This document shows, one piece after another, positions 32,346 through 42,147 of a stretch of 64,000 bases of DNA; the stretch's first letter is position 1, and each line of letters starts with the position of its first letter. The stretch spans positions 124,001-188,000 of the forward strand of contig JAHFWL010001001.1 of assembly GCA_021292165.1 (NCBI GenBank), given 5' to 3'. This DNA comes from Shinisaurus crocodilurus. Its lineage: Eukaryota > Chordata > Lepidosauria > Squamata > Shinisauridae. The position numbers and the translations under genes were made by a program. A model generated the notes under the pieces. That model searched no databases and had not been told where the DNA came from. It worked only from the letters and a program-made list of their open reading frames with translations.

Positions 32346-33027
32346 GATTTTGCATTTTAAACTCACTGGCATCATAGCACCACCATCTCTCCAGGAATAA
32401 AATGGAGTTTGCTTCTGCTGCCCGACACCCTCCTCACCCACCCGTCACTCTCTGGGTGGTCATTTGGCAGGGGCTCGGCTGTGTGGCCCTGAACTTTGAC
32501 CCCTAGCAGCACTGCTGGTTGTGCATGATGGCACCACAACATTCAGGGCTGTCCTTGGATAGCAGGGGAGGTTGTAGCAGCAGACACAGAAAAAAAAAAT
32601 AAAAATAAAATTAGGCCTACGGTGGTTCCCATGCTGCAGTTCGTTGTCTTCATTTCTTAATTAATCCCTTCCTATCCATCATTGTCCCCATGTTGCTCTT
32701 TTTCCATTTGCGCTGCTACGTAGGCACTTCTTGGTACTGGGGGCTGATCTTTGGTGTTTTTAGAAAGATTAATGGTGAACATACATACAAAATGCAGCTG
32801 TGTACATCTACGGGGCACACATTGTTTTTTTTCTGGAGTGTGCAATGTCTCTGCCTCCCTCCCTCCCTCCTATCCCTTCAAAGGTGGCATGGGGGCAACT
32901 TTTTGGGACTTTCTCCATGGAACTACAGCAAAGCTAGGGTCGAACAAAAACCGTGAGCAGCCACAACTGGCTCCAAGATGGAAGGATGAGTTCCCCAGGC
33001 TGGCATCCCCAAGGGAAGCCTTTGAAA

Positions 33028-33442
33028 CGCGGGCAGGCGCTAGTTACCAAAAAGATCTGGGGCTCAGGCCCACAGGATGAAAAAAAAAATGCACAAATAT
33101 GCATATGCTAATTTACATATGCTCTAAAGTCTGTTTGTGTGTCTTTAATGGACCCTGCCTCCTAAGGACACCCCTAATTGTAAAAATGGAAGTATGGACA
33201 GGGGAGAGGAGGGCATTTGATTTCAGAAAAAACCCTCGGGCAGAAAGTTTCCGGGGGGGGGCAGCAGGAGGGGAAACATGTGGGCAAGAAGCCAGCTCAT
33301 CCAGGGGGATCCAGATGCAACAGAGATCCTCAGGGCCCCTGTCCATTTCTTTCAGCAAGTGCCAGCAGGGTGGTGGGGCAGAGGGCCCCCCAGAGGTTTG
33401 GGGCTCCCACCCTAGTGGGCCACCCCATAACAGTGCCTCTGT
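33028..33442 (-). mobile_element. hAT element, family B (B3)
   Basis: Reverse copy ending TAACAGTGCCTCTG. The flanks CTTTGAAA (33,020-33,027) and TTTTGAAA (33,443-33,450) agree at 7 of 8. Internal landmarks: CAAATATGCATATGCTAATT and CCTAAGGACACCCCTAATTG. Confidence 0.85.
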
Positions 33443-33519
33443 TTTGAAAGAAGAGAGAGCCTGGAAACTCCAGCAGTCACTTGGATACTAGAACTTGGGG
33501 TTACCCAATGAAACAGACT

Positions 33520-34306
33520 AGCCCAGGAATGTTAAGCCTCTGGACCAAATCTGACCTGTCTGGAGTCCCAGTCTGCCCCCCCCGCGAGGTTCCCCAGAGT
33601 GCCACGCCCCCTTCCCTTGCCTGCTAATCATTTGGCAGTTTCCCAGCTTTTATTTATTTATTTATTTCATTTTTATACCGCCGAATAGCCGAAGCTCTCT
33701 GGGCAGTTTACAGTAATATCTTGGATTGCAAGTAACTTGGTTTGAGAGCATTTTGCAATCAAGCAGATTTTTAAATATTTAATTTTTAAAAAATTGACTT
33801 GATATACAAGCGACGTCTTGCAATACAAGTACTGTAGTACGGCTTAAATTAAAAATCTCTGTACAGATTTTTTTTGGGGGAATTTCGTTTTCATATACAA
33901 GTGTTTTGGATTACAAGCACGTTTCCAGGAACGAGTTATGCTCTCAATCCAAGGCATGACTGTACAACAATTAACAACACAGTCCCTGCCCGCAGGCTTA
34001 CAATCTAAAAAGACACGACACGCAAGGAAAAAGGAATGGGGAGGGAAGAAGGGGGAATATTAATTCTTTTGTAAGGTTTCCCCCCACACACACACCCATT
34101 CTAAAATGCTGAAATGCCTCTCCCAAATCTTAGTTACTGGCAGTAATAAGAGCTTAAAGCTAAAATAGGCTGGTATTTTGGGGCCCCGCCCCATTTTGCC
34201 TTCAGCCCCGCCCACCCCTGGAATGCGACCCCTCCCCCCCAAAAAAAGCTTCTCCAGAATTGAATTCGGCCCTCGGGCTGAAATGGTTCCACACTTCTGG
34301 ATGAGC
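33520..34306 (+). mobile_element. hAT-like family C (C5) with nested LINE tail and MITE
   Basis: The C left part (TTAAGCCTCTGGACCAAATC) to about 33,645 is interrupted by a reverse M-type LINE 3' end (33,645-34,070) that itself contains MITE N2 (33,709-33,964). C then resumes (GCTAAAATAGGCTGG, GGCCCTCGGGCTGAAATGG, CCACACTTCTG). Three insertion layers are readable. Confidence 0.7.
33709..33964. mobile_element. Tc1/mariner-like MITE, family N (N2)
   Basis: Inverse relative of N1 with ends TACAGTAATATCTTGG and CCAAGGCATGACTGTA; the TA dinucleotide is present at both ends. It is inserted in an M-type LINE 3' end. Confidence 0.75.
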
Positions 34307-34492
34307 AGTAGATTGAGGGCAGACCAAAGAGAGCCCTCCGAGAGCAATGCTGCGCAAAGCTGCTCCAAGGTAGTGATGGCTCCGCTGGCTCCGTGACAGA
34401 CTCATGGAGTGGGGGGGGGGAGGTCTGTTAATGGCTGTTAGCTGTGCCGGCTAAATGGAACCTCCATTTAGTATACCACTGAACACGAGTTC

Positions 34493-34680
34493 GAGGCGGG
34501 CGACTCCTATTTCGGTGGGGCTCCTAATCCATTGCAGGTTTCATGTGGAGCTTTATAGGACCTGTCCATGGAGCTGGAACCCCCCCCCAATAGGTTCACC
34601 ACCATGGATAGGTCCTATAAAGCTCCAAATAAATCCTGCAATGGATTAGGAGCCCCACCGAAATAGGAGTCACCAGCCTC
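34493..34680. mobile_element. Foldback element E (E3), complete
   Basis: 188-bp near-perfect stem: GAGGCGGGCGACTCCTATTT pairs with AAATAGGAGTCACCAGCCTC, and GGAGCTTTATAGGACCTGTC with GATAGGTCCTATAAAGCTCC, around a C9 loop. Confidence 0.85.
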
Positions 34681-34975
34681 CACTGAGTTACTGGGGAGGA
34701 ACGGTAGGGGAGGGCGATTGCCTCTGAGCCCTGTTCATGGTCTTCCCGGAGGCACCTGGTTGGGTGCTATGAGAAGCAGAGTGCTGGACCGCGTAGGAGG
34801 GCTGCTGCTTGTGGTCGTCTTGAAAGTGTCTGCCTAGCCACTGGGTGCTGCTGAACTACGGTAAATGCACTTTTGGCTTGAAACAGCAGGGCTGGTGTTC
34901 TTAAGCACACTCTGTTGACCATCTAGGAACCCAGATTCCGGCTGAGCACCAGGAAAAAAGCTTCCTGACTGTTTG

Positions 34976-35200
34976 AGCAATACGACAACAGAGCCAGTGA
35001 CCGAGGGAGGTCGAGGGCTCTCCCACACTGGAGGCTTCCGAGGTGCAGCTGGACAACCATCTGTCAGGGATGCTTTGACTCGGATTCCTACATTGAGCAG
35101 GGGGTGTTGGACTCGGTGGCCTTATAGGACCTGTCCGTGGTGCTGAAACCCCCAGGGTCCAAGAGCCCTTCCAACTCTACTTTTCTATGATTTTATGACA
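34976..35200 (+). mobile_element. CR1 LINE 3' end (K6) with an E-derived insert
   Basis: CR1 end as in K1, but between CCTTATAGG and CCCTTCCAACTC about 37 bp are added (35,128-35,164) that read like the inner arm of element E (ACCTGTCCGTGGTGCTGAAA). The tail TCTATGATTTTATGA follows. Confidence 0.75.
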
Positions 35201-35296
35201 AGGCAAAGGCAGTATTGATACAAAGATTTGCCAATCCAGAGGTGAAATATTGCTTGCCTATCAGCTTCATGGAGCAAAACACACAACCATACAGCA

Positions 35297-35620
35297 GGGG
35301 TGCGGAGCCTCAGGCCCAGGGACCAAATCCACCCCTTCAGAATTCCCCAGCTGGCCCCGCCCCTTCCTGCAGGCCCTGCCCCTTCCTCTGACCACCCATT
35401 TTTCTGCCATTTCCCCCCCCCCTCCATTCTAAAAGGTTGAAATGCCTCCCATAAAGCTTACTTACTAGAGGTTAAGAACTTCAAACTAAAATGTGCTGGT
35501 ATCTTTGGCCCCACCCCTTTTGCCTTCAGCCCCGCCCACCCCTGGAATGTGGGCCCCCGAGAGTTTCTCCAAAATGGAATTCAGACCACGGGCTGGAAGA
35601 GATTCAACACTCCTGCGCTA
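35297..35620 (+). mobile_element. hAT-like family C (C6)
   Basis: Complete-looking copy from CAGGGGTGCGGAGCCTCAGG to CAACACTCCTG, with GGTTGAAATGCC, AAACTAAAATGTGCTGG and CCCCGCCCACCCCTGGAATG in order. Flanks do not match convincingly. Confidence 0.65.
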
Positions 35621-35999
35621 GGGCTAACACTTTTTTTAAAAAAAAAATTGCTGCACCATTCAGGGACCAGTTTTTAACCGTCATCTATTCCCTCCGCCTC
35701 CCACCCCTATGATGCTGCCTGAAGTAGGGCAAGGACAATCCACCCGGTTGCATGGCAGGGCCGGCCCTGGGCAGCATCCAAATGTGATTCTTAATTAATA
35801 ACGATTTACGAGCAGCCAAAGAGAACAGAGAGAGTGACATTTTGCACTTCGTGCGTGAATGGGTCCCCCTTTCCTTTTTATTGACGGGCGGCAGGGGCAC
35901 AGCTTGACCCCTGCTCTGCTTGCTTTGGCAAGTTTTAAGAGAAAGGTCTACAAATGTATGCGGTAATTCTGTTCTCACCCCATCTCAGCCCTCTGGCTG

Positions 36000-36032
<33 letters not shown>
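36000..36032. repeat. (CA)n microsatellite
   Basis: About 16 CA units. Confidence 0.97.
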
Positions 36033-36034
<2 letters not shown>

Positions 36035-36084
36035 AGTTTGTCGTGCCGAACAAATAGAAAACATCCTATTCCCAAGTTGTTTGT

Positions 36085-36626
36085 TTGTTTATTTATTTGT
36101 TTATTTATTATTTATTTAATTTATACCACACCTTTTTTCCTGCAAGGAACCCAAGGTGGCTTACATAATCCTCCTCCTCCGTCCATTTTATCCTCACAAC
36201 AACCCTGTGAGGTAGGTTGGGCTGAGAGTCAGTGACTGGCCCAAAGTCACCCAGTGAGTTTCATGGCCGAGCAGGGACTAGAACCCGGATCTCCCGAGTC
36301 CCAGTCCAACACTCTCACCACTACGCCACACTGGTTTGCATAACTATATGCAAACCACACTGGTTTGCATATAGTTATGATGCAATTCATATAGTTATGA
36401 ATTGCATCATAACTACCGTATGCAAACGTAGTCAAAGGTAAGCCATATGTAAGCAGCTGAGTTAGGGCAGAGTAGCTCTCTATAACACTGCAGTATTAGT
36501 TCATGTCATTGGTCCATGAAGTTAAAATATCTTGCCTTTTAATTTTCTACACACACACACACACACACACACACGTAATATATGTAAGCCAGTGTGGCGT
36601 AGTGGTGAGAGTGTTGGACTGGGACT
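36085..36626. repeat. Left arm of a long inverted repeat: SINE(-), spacer, SINE(+) head
   Basis: An S-type SINE on the minus strand (36,085-36,334) is joined to a roughly 250-bp spacer, then to the first 38 bp of an S SINE on the plus strand. The spacer contains its own palindromes (TTTGCATAACTATATGCAAA; CAATTCATATAGTTATGAATTG) and a (AC)13 run at 36,549-36,574. SINE head, spacer and second SINE head recur in reverse complement at 41,033-41,330 with only a few differences. Confidence 0.9.
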
Positions 36627-36802
36627 TACATAATCCTCCTCCTCCTCCATTTTATCCTCACAACAACCCTGTGAGGTAGGTTGGGCTGAGAGTCAGTGTG
36701 ACTGGCCCAAAGTCGCCCAGTGAGTTTCATGGCCGAGCGGGGACTAGAACCCGGATCTCCCGAGTCCCAGTCCGACACACTCACCACTACGCCACAGTGG
36801 CT
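36626..36802 (-). mobile_element. S-type SINE, fused head-on to a plus-strand SINE head (S5)
   Basis: The plus-strand SINE text GTGTTGGACTGGGACT runs straight into TACATAATCCTCCTCC, the minus-strand body, then through to CTCACCACTACGCCACAGTG. The tail is missing, so this is a fold-back junction rather than two clean insertions. Confidence 0.75.
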
Positions 36803-36804
36803 CT

Positions 36805-36925
36805 CTTTAATACATTTTTATACCGCCCAATAGCCGAAGCTCCCTGGGCGGTTTACAACAGTGAAAACCATAAAATACAATACACTATAAATATGAAATT
36901 TAAAACCACCGATTAAAAAACAAAC
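36805..36925 (-). mobile_element. M-type LINE 3' tail (M3)
   Basis: TTTATACCGCCCAATAGCCG, AAGCTCCCTGGGCGGTTTAC and AAAACCATAAAATACAATAC: complement of the GGGCGGTATAAAAATGTA tail family (L2/Bov-B-like). Confidence 0.65.
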
Positions 36926-37064
36926 AGCGAAGCTAGCAGCGGCAGTTACAAGCAGTTCGCACGGATGTTGATCAGAAATCCATATGGCCCTCTCAATTAG
37001 GTATTTCTGCAAACGCAGAGGGCTCTTGGACCCTGGGGGAGCCTTTCTCCTCTCTCTGTCTGTC

Positions 37065-37321
37065 TATATTATAATTAGTGGTTCATGCTTCCTCAAGATT
37101 TAAACTCTGCCTCTGTGTACAGAAGTCTGGCTGATATTGCTGAGCCAGCACCTGCAGTAGCTCTCTCCTCTCTGCTCCTCCAGCAGTGCCGCCCTGTGAT
37201 GTGCGTGGTCCTCCACTTGCCCTCTTCCTCCCGTCTGCTGCCCATCAACCCTCCGCCGCCTGGGCCCTGACTTGGAGTGAGCTGGATTCTGCCAAAGCTT
37301 GCGCCCACATTTTGCAGAGCG
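37065..37321 (+). promoter_or_regulatory. TESC: Candidate TESC core promoter and 5' UTR
   Basis: Repeat-free 300 bp directly upstream of the TESC start codon, with a TATATTATAAT box-like word at about 37,066 and CT-rich sequence at 37,150-37,260. The start codon context GAGCGATGG has G at -3 and +4. No CpG island is evident by eye. The transcription start is not determinable from sequence alone. Confidence 0.4.
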
Positions 37322-37379
37322 ATGGGTTCTTCCCACTCGATGTCGGAGGAAATTCAGGAGCTTGCCGACAAGACGGGAT
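37322..37379 (+). CDS. TESC: TESC coding exon 1 (tescalcin N-terminus)
   Basis: ATG begins MGSSHSMSEEIQELADKTG and the exon stops one base into the next codon (expected Phe) at a perfect GTAAGT donor. Human tescalcin, as I recall it, starts [20 protein letters not shown], so length, phase and most residues agree. Gly2 followed by a small/Ser-rich stretch is an N-myristoylation signal, as known for tescalcin/CHP3. The family is an EF-hand Ca2+-binding partner of the Na+/H+ exchanger NHE1 that works at the plasma membrane. The position and strand downstream of FBXO21 match conserved vertebrate synteny. All EF-hand exons lie beyond the window or were not recognised. Confidence 0.9.
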
Positions 37380-38377
37380 GTAAGTACATCAAGCTGCCCT
37401 CGTCACTTTCACATAATCTTTCTAACATTGGCCTCTCTCTCTCTCTCTTTCTTTTCTGGTTGCCAAACGCATCTCCAAAGGGCAGCGTTGTTCCTTGGCG
37501 GAACAACGCCGCTGAAGAACTGCTTGAGCAACTCTTGTCTTTTTCTGCGCGCATCTCTTTATCTTTCCGCAATGTGGGGAAGCTTTTGAAACACACTAAC
37601 GTGTGTTCACGCGTGCGGGCTATGTATGATGACATTAATCGGCAGACTCTGCCCAGCGTGGCGGGGAGGAGAAAGGAAGTTTGTAAAGGAGCAAGACCTC
37701 CTGACGCACGAACCCTTTCTGTCTGCAGACTTGCAGCTCTGACTTTCCTGTGGGCTTATCAGAACTAGCATGCAAGTGCGGAAGCCTTCGGCTCACTTTT
37801 TTTCTTTCTTTCTAGAGCTGCAACTGCCGCACCAATATCCTGTGTACTCATTTCAAACTCGTTATCCAACTCGATTATCTCTTTATCCATGCAAAAGAGG
37901 GGAGGTATTGGCAGCTTTGGGGGAATGCCAAGGTTTGCAGAAGTACAAAAAGCAATTTAGAAAAGAAACCAAAAGGGTTTCAAAAAAAACCCAATAAAGA
38001 ATGAGTACACTCAATTGCCATGCAATGCTGGATTATTGTTGTGGGGAGCAGGATGGGAAACCTGGGGGGGAGGGAGTTGGATTGGAGTATCGTGAAAGAG
38101 GGCATGGCTGGCTAGCCTGGAACCCTGAACAAGTCCAACTTGTCTACACAAGAAACTCTTTGAGTTTAACATTTTTTATTAAGGGCTTTCTGCATTCACT
38201 CAAGCTCCAAAATGTTGGTAAATTTCAGCTGTTAAGTCATGCCCTTAACAGATGCATTATTTAGGTATTCTGGATATGATATGGTATCCAATGCTGCGAC
38301 TAGTTCCTGCTACAAGTGCTACTTGGAGCTGGATGGCTGCCAGTCCCAAAGCTCTCTGTTTGCTGAAATGGACACAC

Positions 38378-38692
38378 AGACTGGGTTCAAACAACACAAT
38401 AAACCCACACTCAAGGGTCGAGCATGGGTTGAGTGTGGGTTGTCATCGAACCATGGGTTGTTGAAACATGGGTTATCATGTTGTCTGAACCCAGCCACAC
38501 TAACAAGCCATGGCTTGTTAACCATGAACAACACATGAAGACAACCCATGGTTTGTTGCTGGGTTGTGAGCTGTGGGTTGCTCACCTGTGGTTTGTTAGC
38601 TCGACTGGGTTCAGACAACACAGTAACCCATGGTTCAACAACAACCCATACTCAACCCTTGAGTGTGGGTTATCGTGTTGTCTGAACCCAAC
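38378..38692. mobile_element. Foldback DNA element, family F (F3)
   Basis: Complete: ACTGGGTTCAAACAACACAA at the left, GTGTTGTCTGAACCCA at the right. The centre has AAGCCATGGCTTGTTAACCA. No convincing target duplication. Confidence 0.75.
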
Positions 38693-39297
38693 CATAGTGG
38701 CTAGGCAACTGAAGCTACCATTCCACATTACAAGTACCGGTACCCAGCTGGCAACTAATACCATCCACATAGAATGATAAGAGTTGAAAGGGACCTTGAC
38801 GGTCATCCAGTCCAACCTCCTACCACAGTTAAAGCATTTTAAAGTATCCTTCCTTTTAGCTAACCAGTGAAGGAATGGACAGGACAGAGCACTAGACAGT
38901 GCCAGCACGACTGTCACAGCATGGCGGTCACACGATGCTGTACATTCCAGAGTTGGAGCGGCATTTTGGCAAGCATTTTCTCTGCCAGGGCTGTGATACG
39001 CAAACCATGGGGGAAATAGTTACTTTTGAACGTGTGCAGAGTGTGGAATTTCCTCCTAAATGAGTGACCAGAACACTGTGTGGCAAGGTATTCAGATGAG
39101 AGAGGTTACCTTCCTTGCAAAAAGCAGTCATGACATTTAAGGATAGCAAACCAGTTCTGGTAAACTGCTGTTTCATTTCTCATATCTCGTCATGGAATTT
39201 GTTCCTTTCCAAGCTCTATAGTTCCTTCCTCATGTTTATTTCCCCCCACCCAGTAAGGGGTGATGTTCATATATTTGTGCAATTGTTCATACACACA

Positions 39298-39724
39298 CAG
39301 GTACTTGGGAGACATTGCGGGTTCTGTTCCAGACCACCACAATAAAGTGAATATAGCAATAAAATGAGTCACACACAATTTTTTGGTTTTGCAGTGCATG
39401 TAAAAGTTAGGTTTACACTATACTCTAGTCTATTACATGTGCAATAGCATTATGTCTAAAAAAACACACACAATGTACATACCTTAATTAAAAAATCACT
39501 TAATTAAAAGATCACTGATCACAGATCACCATAACAAATGTAATAATAATGAAAAAAGTTTGAAATATTGCCAGAATTACCAGAATGTGACACAAGAGAC
39601 ACGAAGTGAGCAAATGCTGTTGGGAAAATGGCGCCGATAGACTTGCTCGACGCAGGGTTGCCACAGACCTTCAATTCGTAAAGACCGCAATATCTGCGAA
39701 GCGTAATAAAGCGCGGTATGCGCC
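39298..39724 (-). mobile_element. Tigger1-like (pogo/mariner) non-autonomous DNA transposon
   Basis: On the minus strand it starts CAGGCGCATACCGCGCTTTA and continues GCTTCGCAGATATTGCGG, GGCAACCCTGCGTCGAGC, AAGTCTATCGGCGCCATTTT and GGTGATCTGTGATCAGTG; it ends CCGCAATGTCTCCCAAGTAC plus CTG. These words, in this order, match what I remember of the mammalian Tigger1 ends. TA follows the right end on the plus strand; the left flank is CA (one change from TA). About 430 bp, so the transposase body is deleted. Confidence 0.85.
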
Positions 39725-39978
39725 TGTACATGCACGCTGTGTGCAGATTCCCTCTGGAATTTCTCCACCCTATATGCGAGCAGAGAAATTGGAGGGGACA
39801 ATTTCACCAAATTTCTCCAAGGGGAGAAATTTGAAACACCTCCAATTTCCCGGAGGGAGGGCTCACCATTGGCAGGGCTTGTAGCACAGCTTCTACCTTT
39901 TCTTTCCCCTAAGGGTTTCTGGAAGGTTTTGTGCTGCTGCTGCTGCAAGCGGCAACAGCATCAGCTGTGTTCATGGAA

Positions 39979-40099
39979 CAGTGTTGTCCAACCTTGGGTC
40001 CCCAGATGCTTTTGGCCTACAACTCCCAGCATGCCCCAGCCAGTGTAGCTGGGAGTTGTAGGCCAAAAACATCTGGGGACCCAAGGTTGGAGAACACTG
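39979..40099. mobile_element. hAT foldback family A (A6)
   Basis: Hairpin with a shortened right inner arm (the loop region CCAGCCAGTGTAGCTGGG). Flanks TCATGGAA and TCATAGAA (7 of 8). The right flank is also the first bases of a reverse CR1 tail. Confidence 0.9.
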
Positions 40100-40185
40100 T
40101 CATAGAATCATAGAAAAGTAGAGTTGGAAGGGGCCTACAAGGCCATCGAGTCCAACCCCCTGCGCAACGCAGGAATCCAAGTATT
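40100..40185 (-). mobile_element. CR1 LINE 3' tail (K7)
   Basis: TCATAGAATCATAGAA, then AAGGCCATCGAGTCCAACCC and CCAAGTATTGGCAAC: the last 85 bp of a reverse CR1. Confidence 0.8.
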
Positions 40186-40304
40186 GGCAACCTAGCCCCC
40201 ATTCTGCATCCTCCACAAGGCGGGTGCAAGGGGAGCGGTGTTGCGTCTAGCTCCGGGGAAGAGGCGGAGCGTGCTGTGCCAAAAACGCTGCTCCAATCTC
40301 CTGA

Positions 40305-40790
40305 ATGTTTTCTTCCCCCATGAAAGAGGCTTCCATTTTTCTGCCTCGTTCTCAGGGTGTTCTACACTTTATTTTTGGATTCCTTTTTGTGGTGTTTTTG
40401 ATATTACCTAATCCCTGCAAAGTCACCGAGGGTGCTGTGCGTGTGCTTTATCTTTCTATTGCATGTCTCTCCGTAGCTCTGCAGCCTCCCAGGCTGCCTG
40501 CACTTTTCCCATCTGGAAAAGCCCAATCGGAGGAATTACTTCATGATGGCTTCCCCTGGGCTTTAATTGAAGTGCGGGCAGCCGAGGATGCTACACGGTG
40601 CCAGAGAGATGATTGTACAACGAAAGGCAGGACAGTCATGCACACTCCTTGGCCACCTCATCAGAAAGACAAGCACAAGAATCCAGAAACCAATCCATAT
40701 TCTTTACCTTTGCATCCCTTTTCGAAATCAATTTCTTTTCTGTCAAATGGAATGAGAAGGGTCAGAAAAAAAGGTGGAAGAAACTTTTGG
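40305..40790. other. Unassigned sequence with a long open frame
   Basis: A plus-strand frame starting at 40,305 stays open for about 200 codons, but it runs directly into the S-type SINE at 40,798 and has no recognisable domain or splice context. It is treated as non-coding. Confidence 0.4.
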
Positions 40791-40797
40791 CACAGCA

Positions 40798-41520
40798 CTT
40801 ATTTATTTATTATATTTATACCCCGCCTTTTTTCCTGCAAGGAACCCAAGGCGGCTTACATAATAATCCTCCTCCTCTCCATTTTATCCTCACAACAACT
40901 CTGTGAGGTAGGTAGGTTAGGCTGAGAGTCCGTGACTGGCCCAAAGTCACCCAGTGAGTTTCATGGCCGAGCGGGGACTAGAACCCGGATCTCCCGAGTC
41001 CCAGTCCAACACTCTCACCACTACGCCACACTGGCTTACATATATTACGTGTGTGTGTGTAGAAAATTAAAAGGCAAGATATTTTAACTTCATGGCCAAT
41101 GACATGAACTAATACTGCAGTGTTATAGAGAGCTACTCTGCCCTAACTCAGCTGCTTACATATGGCTTACCTTTGACTACGTTTGCATATACGGTAGTTA
41201 TGATGCAATTCATAACTATATGAATTGCATCATAACTATATGCAAACCAGTGTGGTTTGCATATAGTTATGCAAACCAGTGTGGCGTAGTGGTGAGAGTG
41301 TTAGACTGGGACTCGGGAGATCCGGGTTCTAGTCCCCGCTCGGCCATGAAACTCACTGGGTGACTTTGGGCCAGTCACTGACTCTCAGCCTAACCTACCT
41401 CACAGGGTTGTTGTGAGGATAAAATGGGGGGGAGGGGGAGGAGGAGGATTTATGTAAGCTGCCTTGGGTTCCTTTCAGGAAAAAAGGTGGGGTATAAATA
41501 TAATAGATAAATAAATAAAT
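40798..41520. repeat. Right arm of the long inverted repeat: SINE(-), spacer, SINE(+)
   Basis: S SINE minus (40,798-41,036), the roughly 240-bp spacer, and S SINE plus (41,276-41,520), head to head. The reverse complement of 41,033-41,330 matches 36,320-36,626. Differences seen by eye: ATATG versus ATG, one T, one or two SINE substitutions, and AC-run length 5 versus 13. Confidence 0.9.
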
Positions 41521-41527
41521 TCTTAAG

Positions 41528-41632
41528 CTGTCCAGATGCTTTGGCTACAAGTCCCATAAGCCCGAGCCAGCACAGCCAATGATCAGGGATTATGGGAGTT
41601 GTAGTCCAAAACATCTGGAGAGCCAACCTCAC
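41528..41632. mobile_element. X-type hAT foldback
   Basis: CTGTCCAGATGCTTTGGC, ACAAGTCCCATAAGCCC, then ATTATGGGAGTTGTAGTCC and AAAACATCTGGAGAGCC; termini worn. Confidence 0.55.
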
Positions 41633-41845
41633 TGAGCTAGATGGCCCATTAGTCCGTACTGGTACAAAGCAGCTCCCTGTGTTTGAGCATTCAGGAGAAG
41701 GGCTCGGTCTCACTGGTAGAGCACCTGATTTGCATGCAGAATGTCCCCGTTTCAACCCCTGGCATATTCAGGCAGGGCTAGGAATGACACCTGTCTGAAA
41801 CCCTGGAGATGTCCTGACTGGGACCGGGCAAAGGGAACTCACCTT
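41633..41845 (+). mobile_element. tRNA-Ala-like SINE (T3) plus tail of another copy
   Basis: 41,633-41,690 is a T-type 3' tail (GAGCTAGATGGCCCATTAGT, AAAGCAGCTCCCTGTG). From 41,697 a new head follows: TCACTGGTAGAGCACCTGAT, TTGCATGCAGAATGTCCC, then GGAGATGTCC. The B box is degraded (GTTTCAACCCC). Confidence 0.65.
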
Positions 41846-41849
41846 GCCA

Positions 41850-42130
41850 GTCTTAAGCTCTGGGCTCCCAGTTCAGCTCCGGGCACAATTCAATATGCTG
41901 GTTTTCACCTTCAGAGCCCTACATGGCCTGAGGTCAGTAGTATACCTTAAGGACTGCCTTTTCCCACATGCAAAGATCTGCTTTGACTTGAGAACCCTTC
42001 TTTGGCATCTCCCATCAATCTTTGGAATGCTCTCTTCAGGGTCCTGCCCACGTTCATGTATTTTTGGCACCAGGTGAAGCTATTTGTCCAAACCTTTAAG
42101 CACTTAGGTTTGTTTTTACCCGATGTGACA
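41850..42130 (+). mobile_element. LINE reverse-transcriptase C-terminal relic (L2-like, M2)
   Basis: One frame reads FTFRALHGLRSVVYLKDCLF and a second continues NLWNALFRVLPTF, QVKLFVQTFKHLGLF. This is the pattern hydrophobic-K-A-L-H-G-L...YL-D then WNALP...F...LKTHLF seen at the C-terminus of L2-clade RTs. Frameshifted. Confidence 0.6.
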
Positions 42131-42147
42131 CTTCCCCACCCTTCATT

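Larger units (their letters stand above)
13386..37064. other. FBXO21-TESC intergenic region
   Basis: About 23.7 kb with no recognised gene, made mostly of the mobile elements listed individually. No assignable feature was found in 14,200-15,540, 16,950-17,140, 17,720-18,180, 19,010-19,490, 20,350-21,210, 21,910-22,430, 22,990-23,150, 23,590-24,250, 24,930-25,760, 26,820-27,150, 27,720-28,080, 28,560-29,020, 29,340-29,870, 32,350-33,020 and 35,630-35,990. Fragments starting CAGGGCCGGC or CAGGGCCAGCC at 35,757 and 28,812 look like ends of another hAT family. 26,820-27,150 and 40,190-40,790 have long open frames without recognisable domains. Confidence 0.7.

Noticed and set aside
31887..32441. 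184-codon minus-strand frame
   Set aside because: It is the end of an L1-like ORF2 plus unrelated hAT X sequence at its start; not a host gene.
40305..40925. 206-codon plus-strand frame
   Set aside because: It has no recognisable domain and its last 45 codons are translated SINE sequence, so it is most likely chance.
41697..41780. A tRNA-Ala gene
   Set aside because: The B box and acceptor pairing are degraded and the segment continues into a SINE body and tail, as in two other copies.
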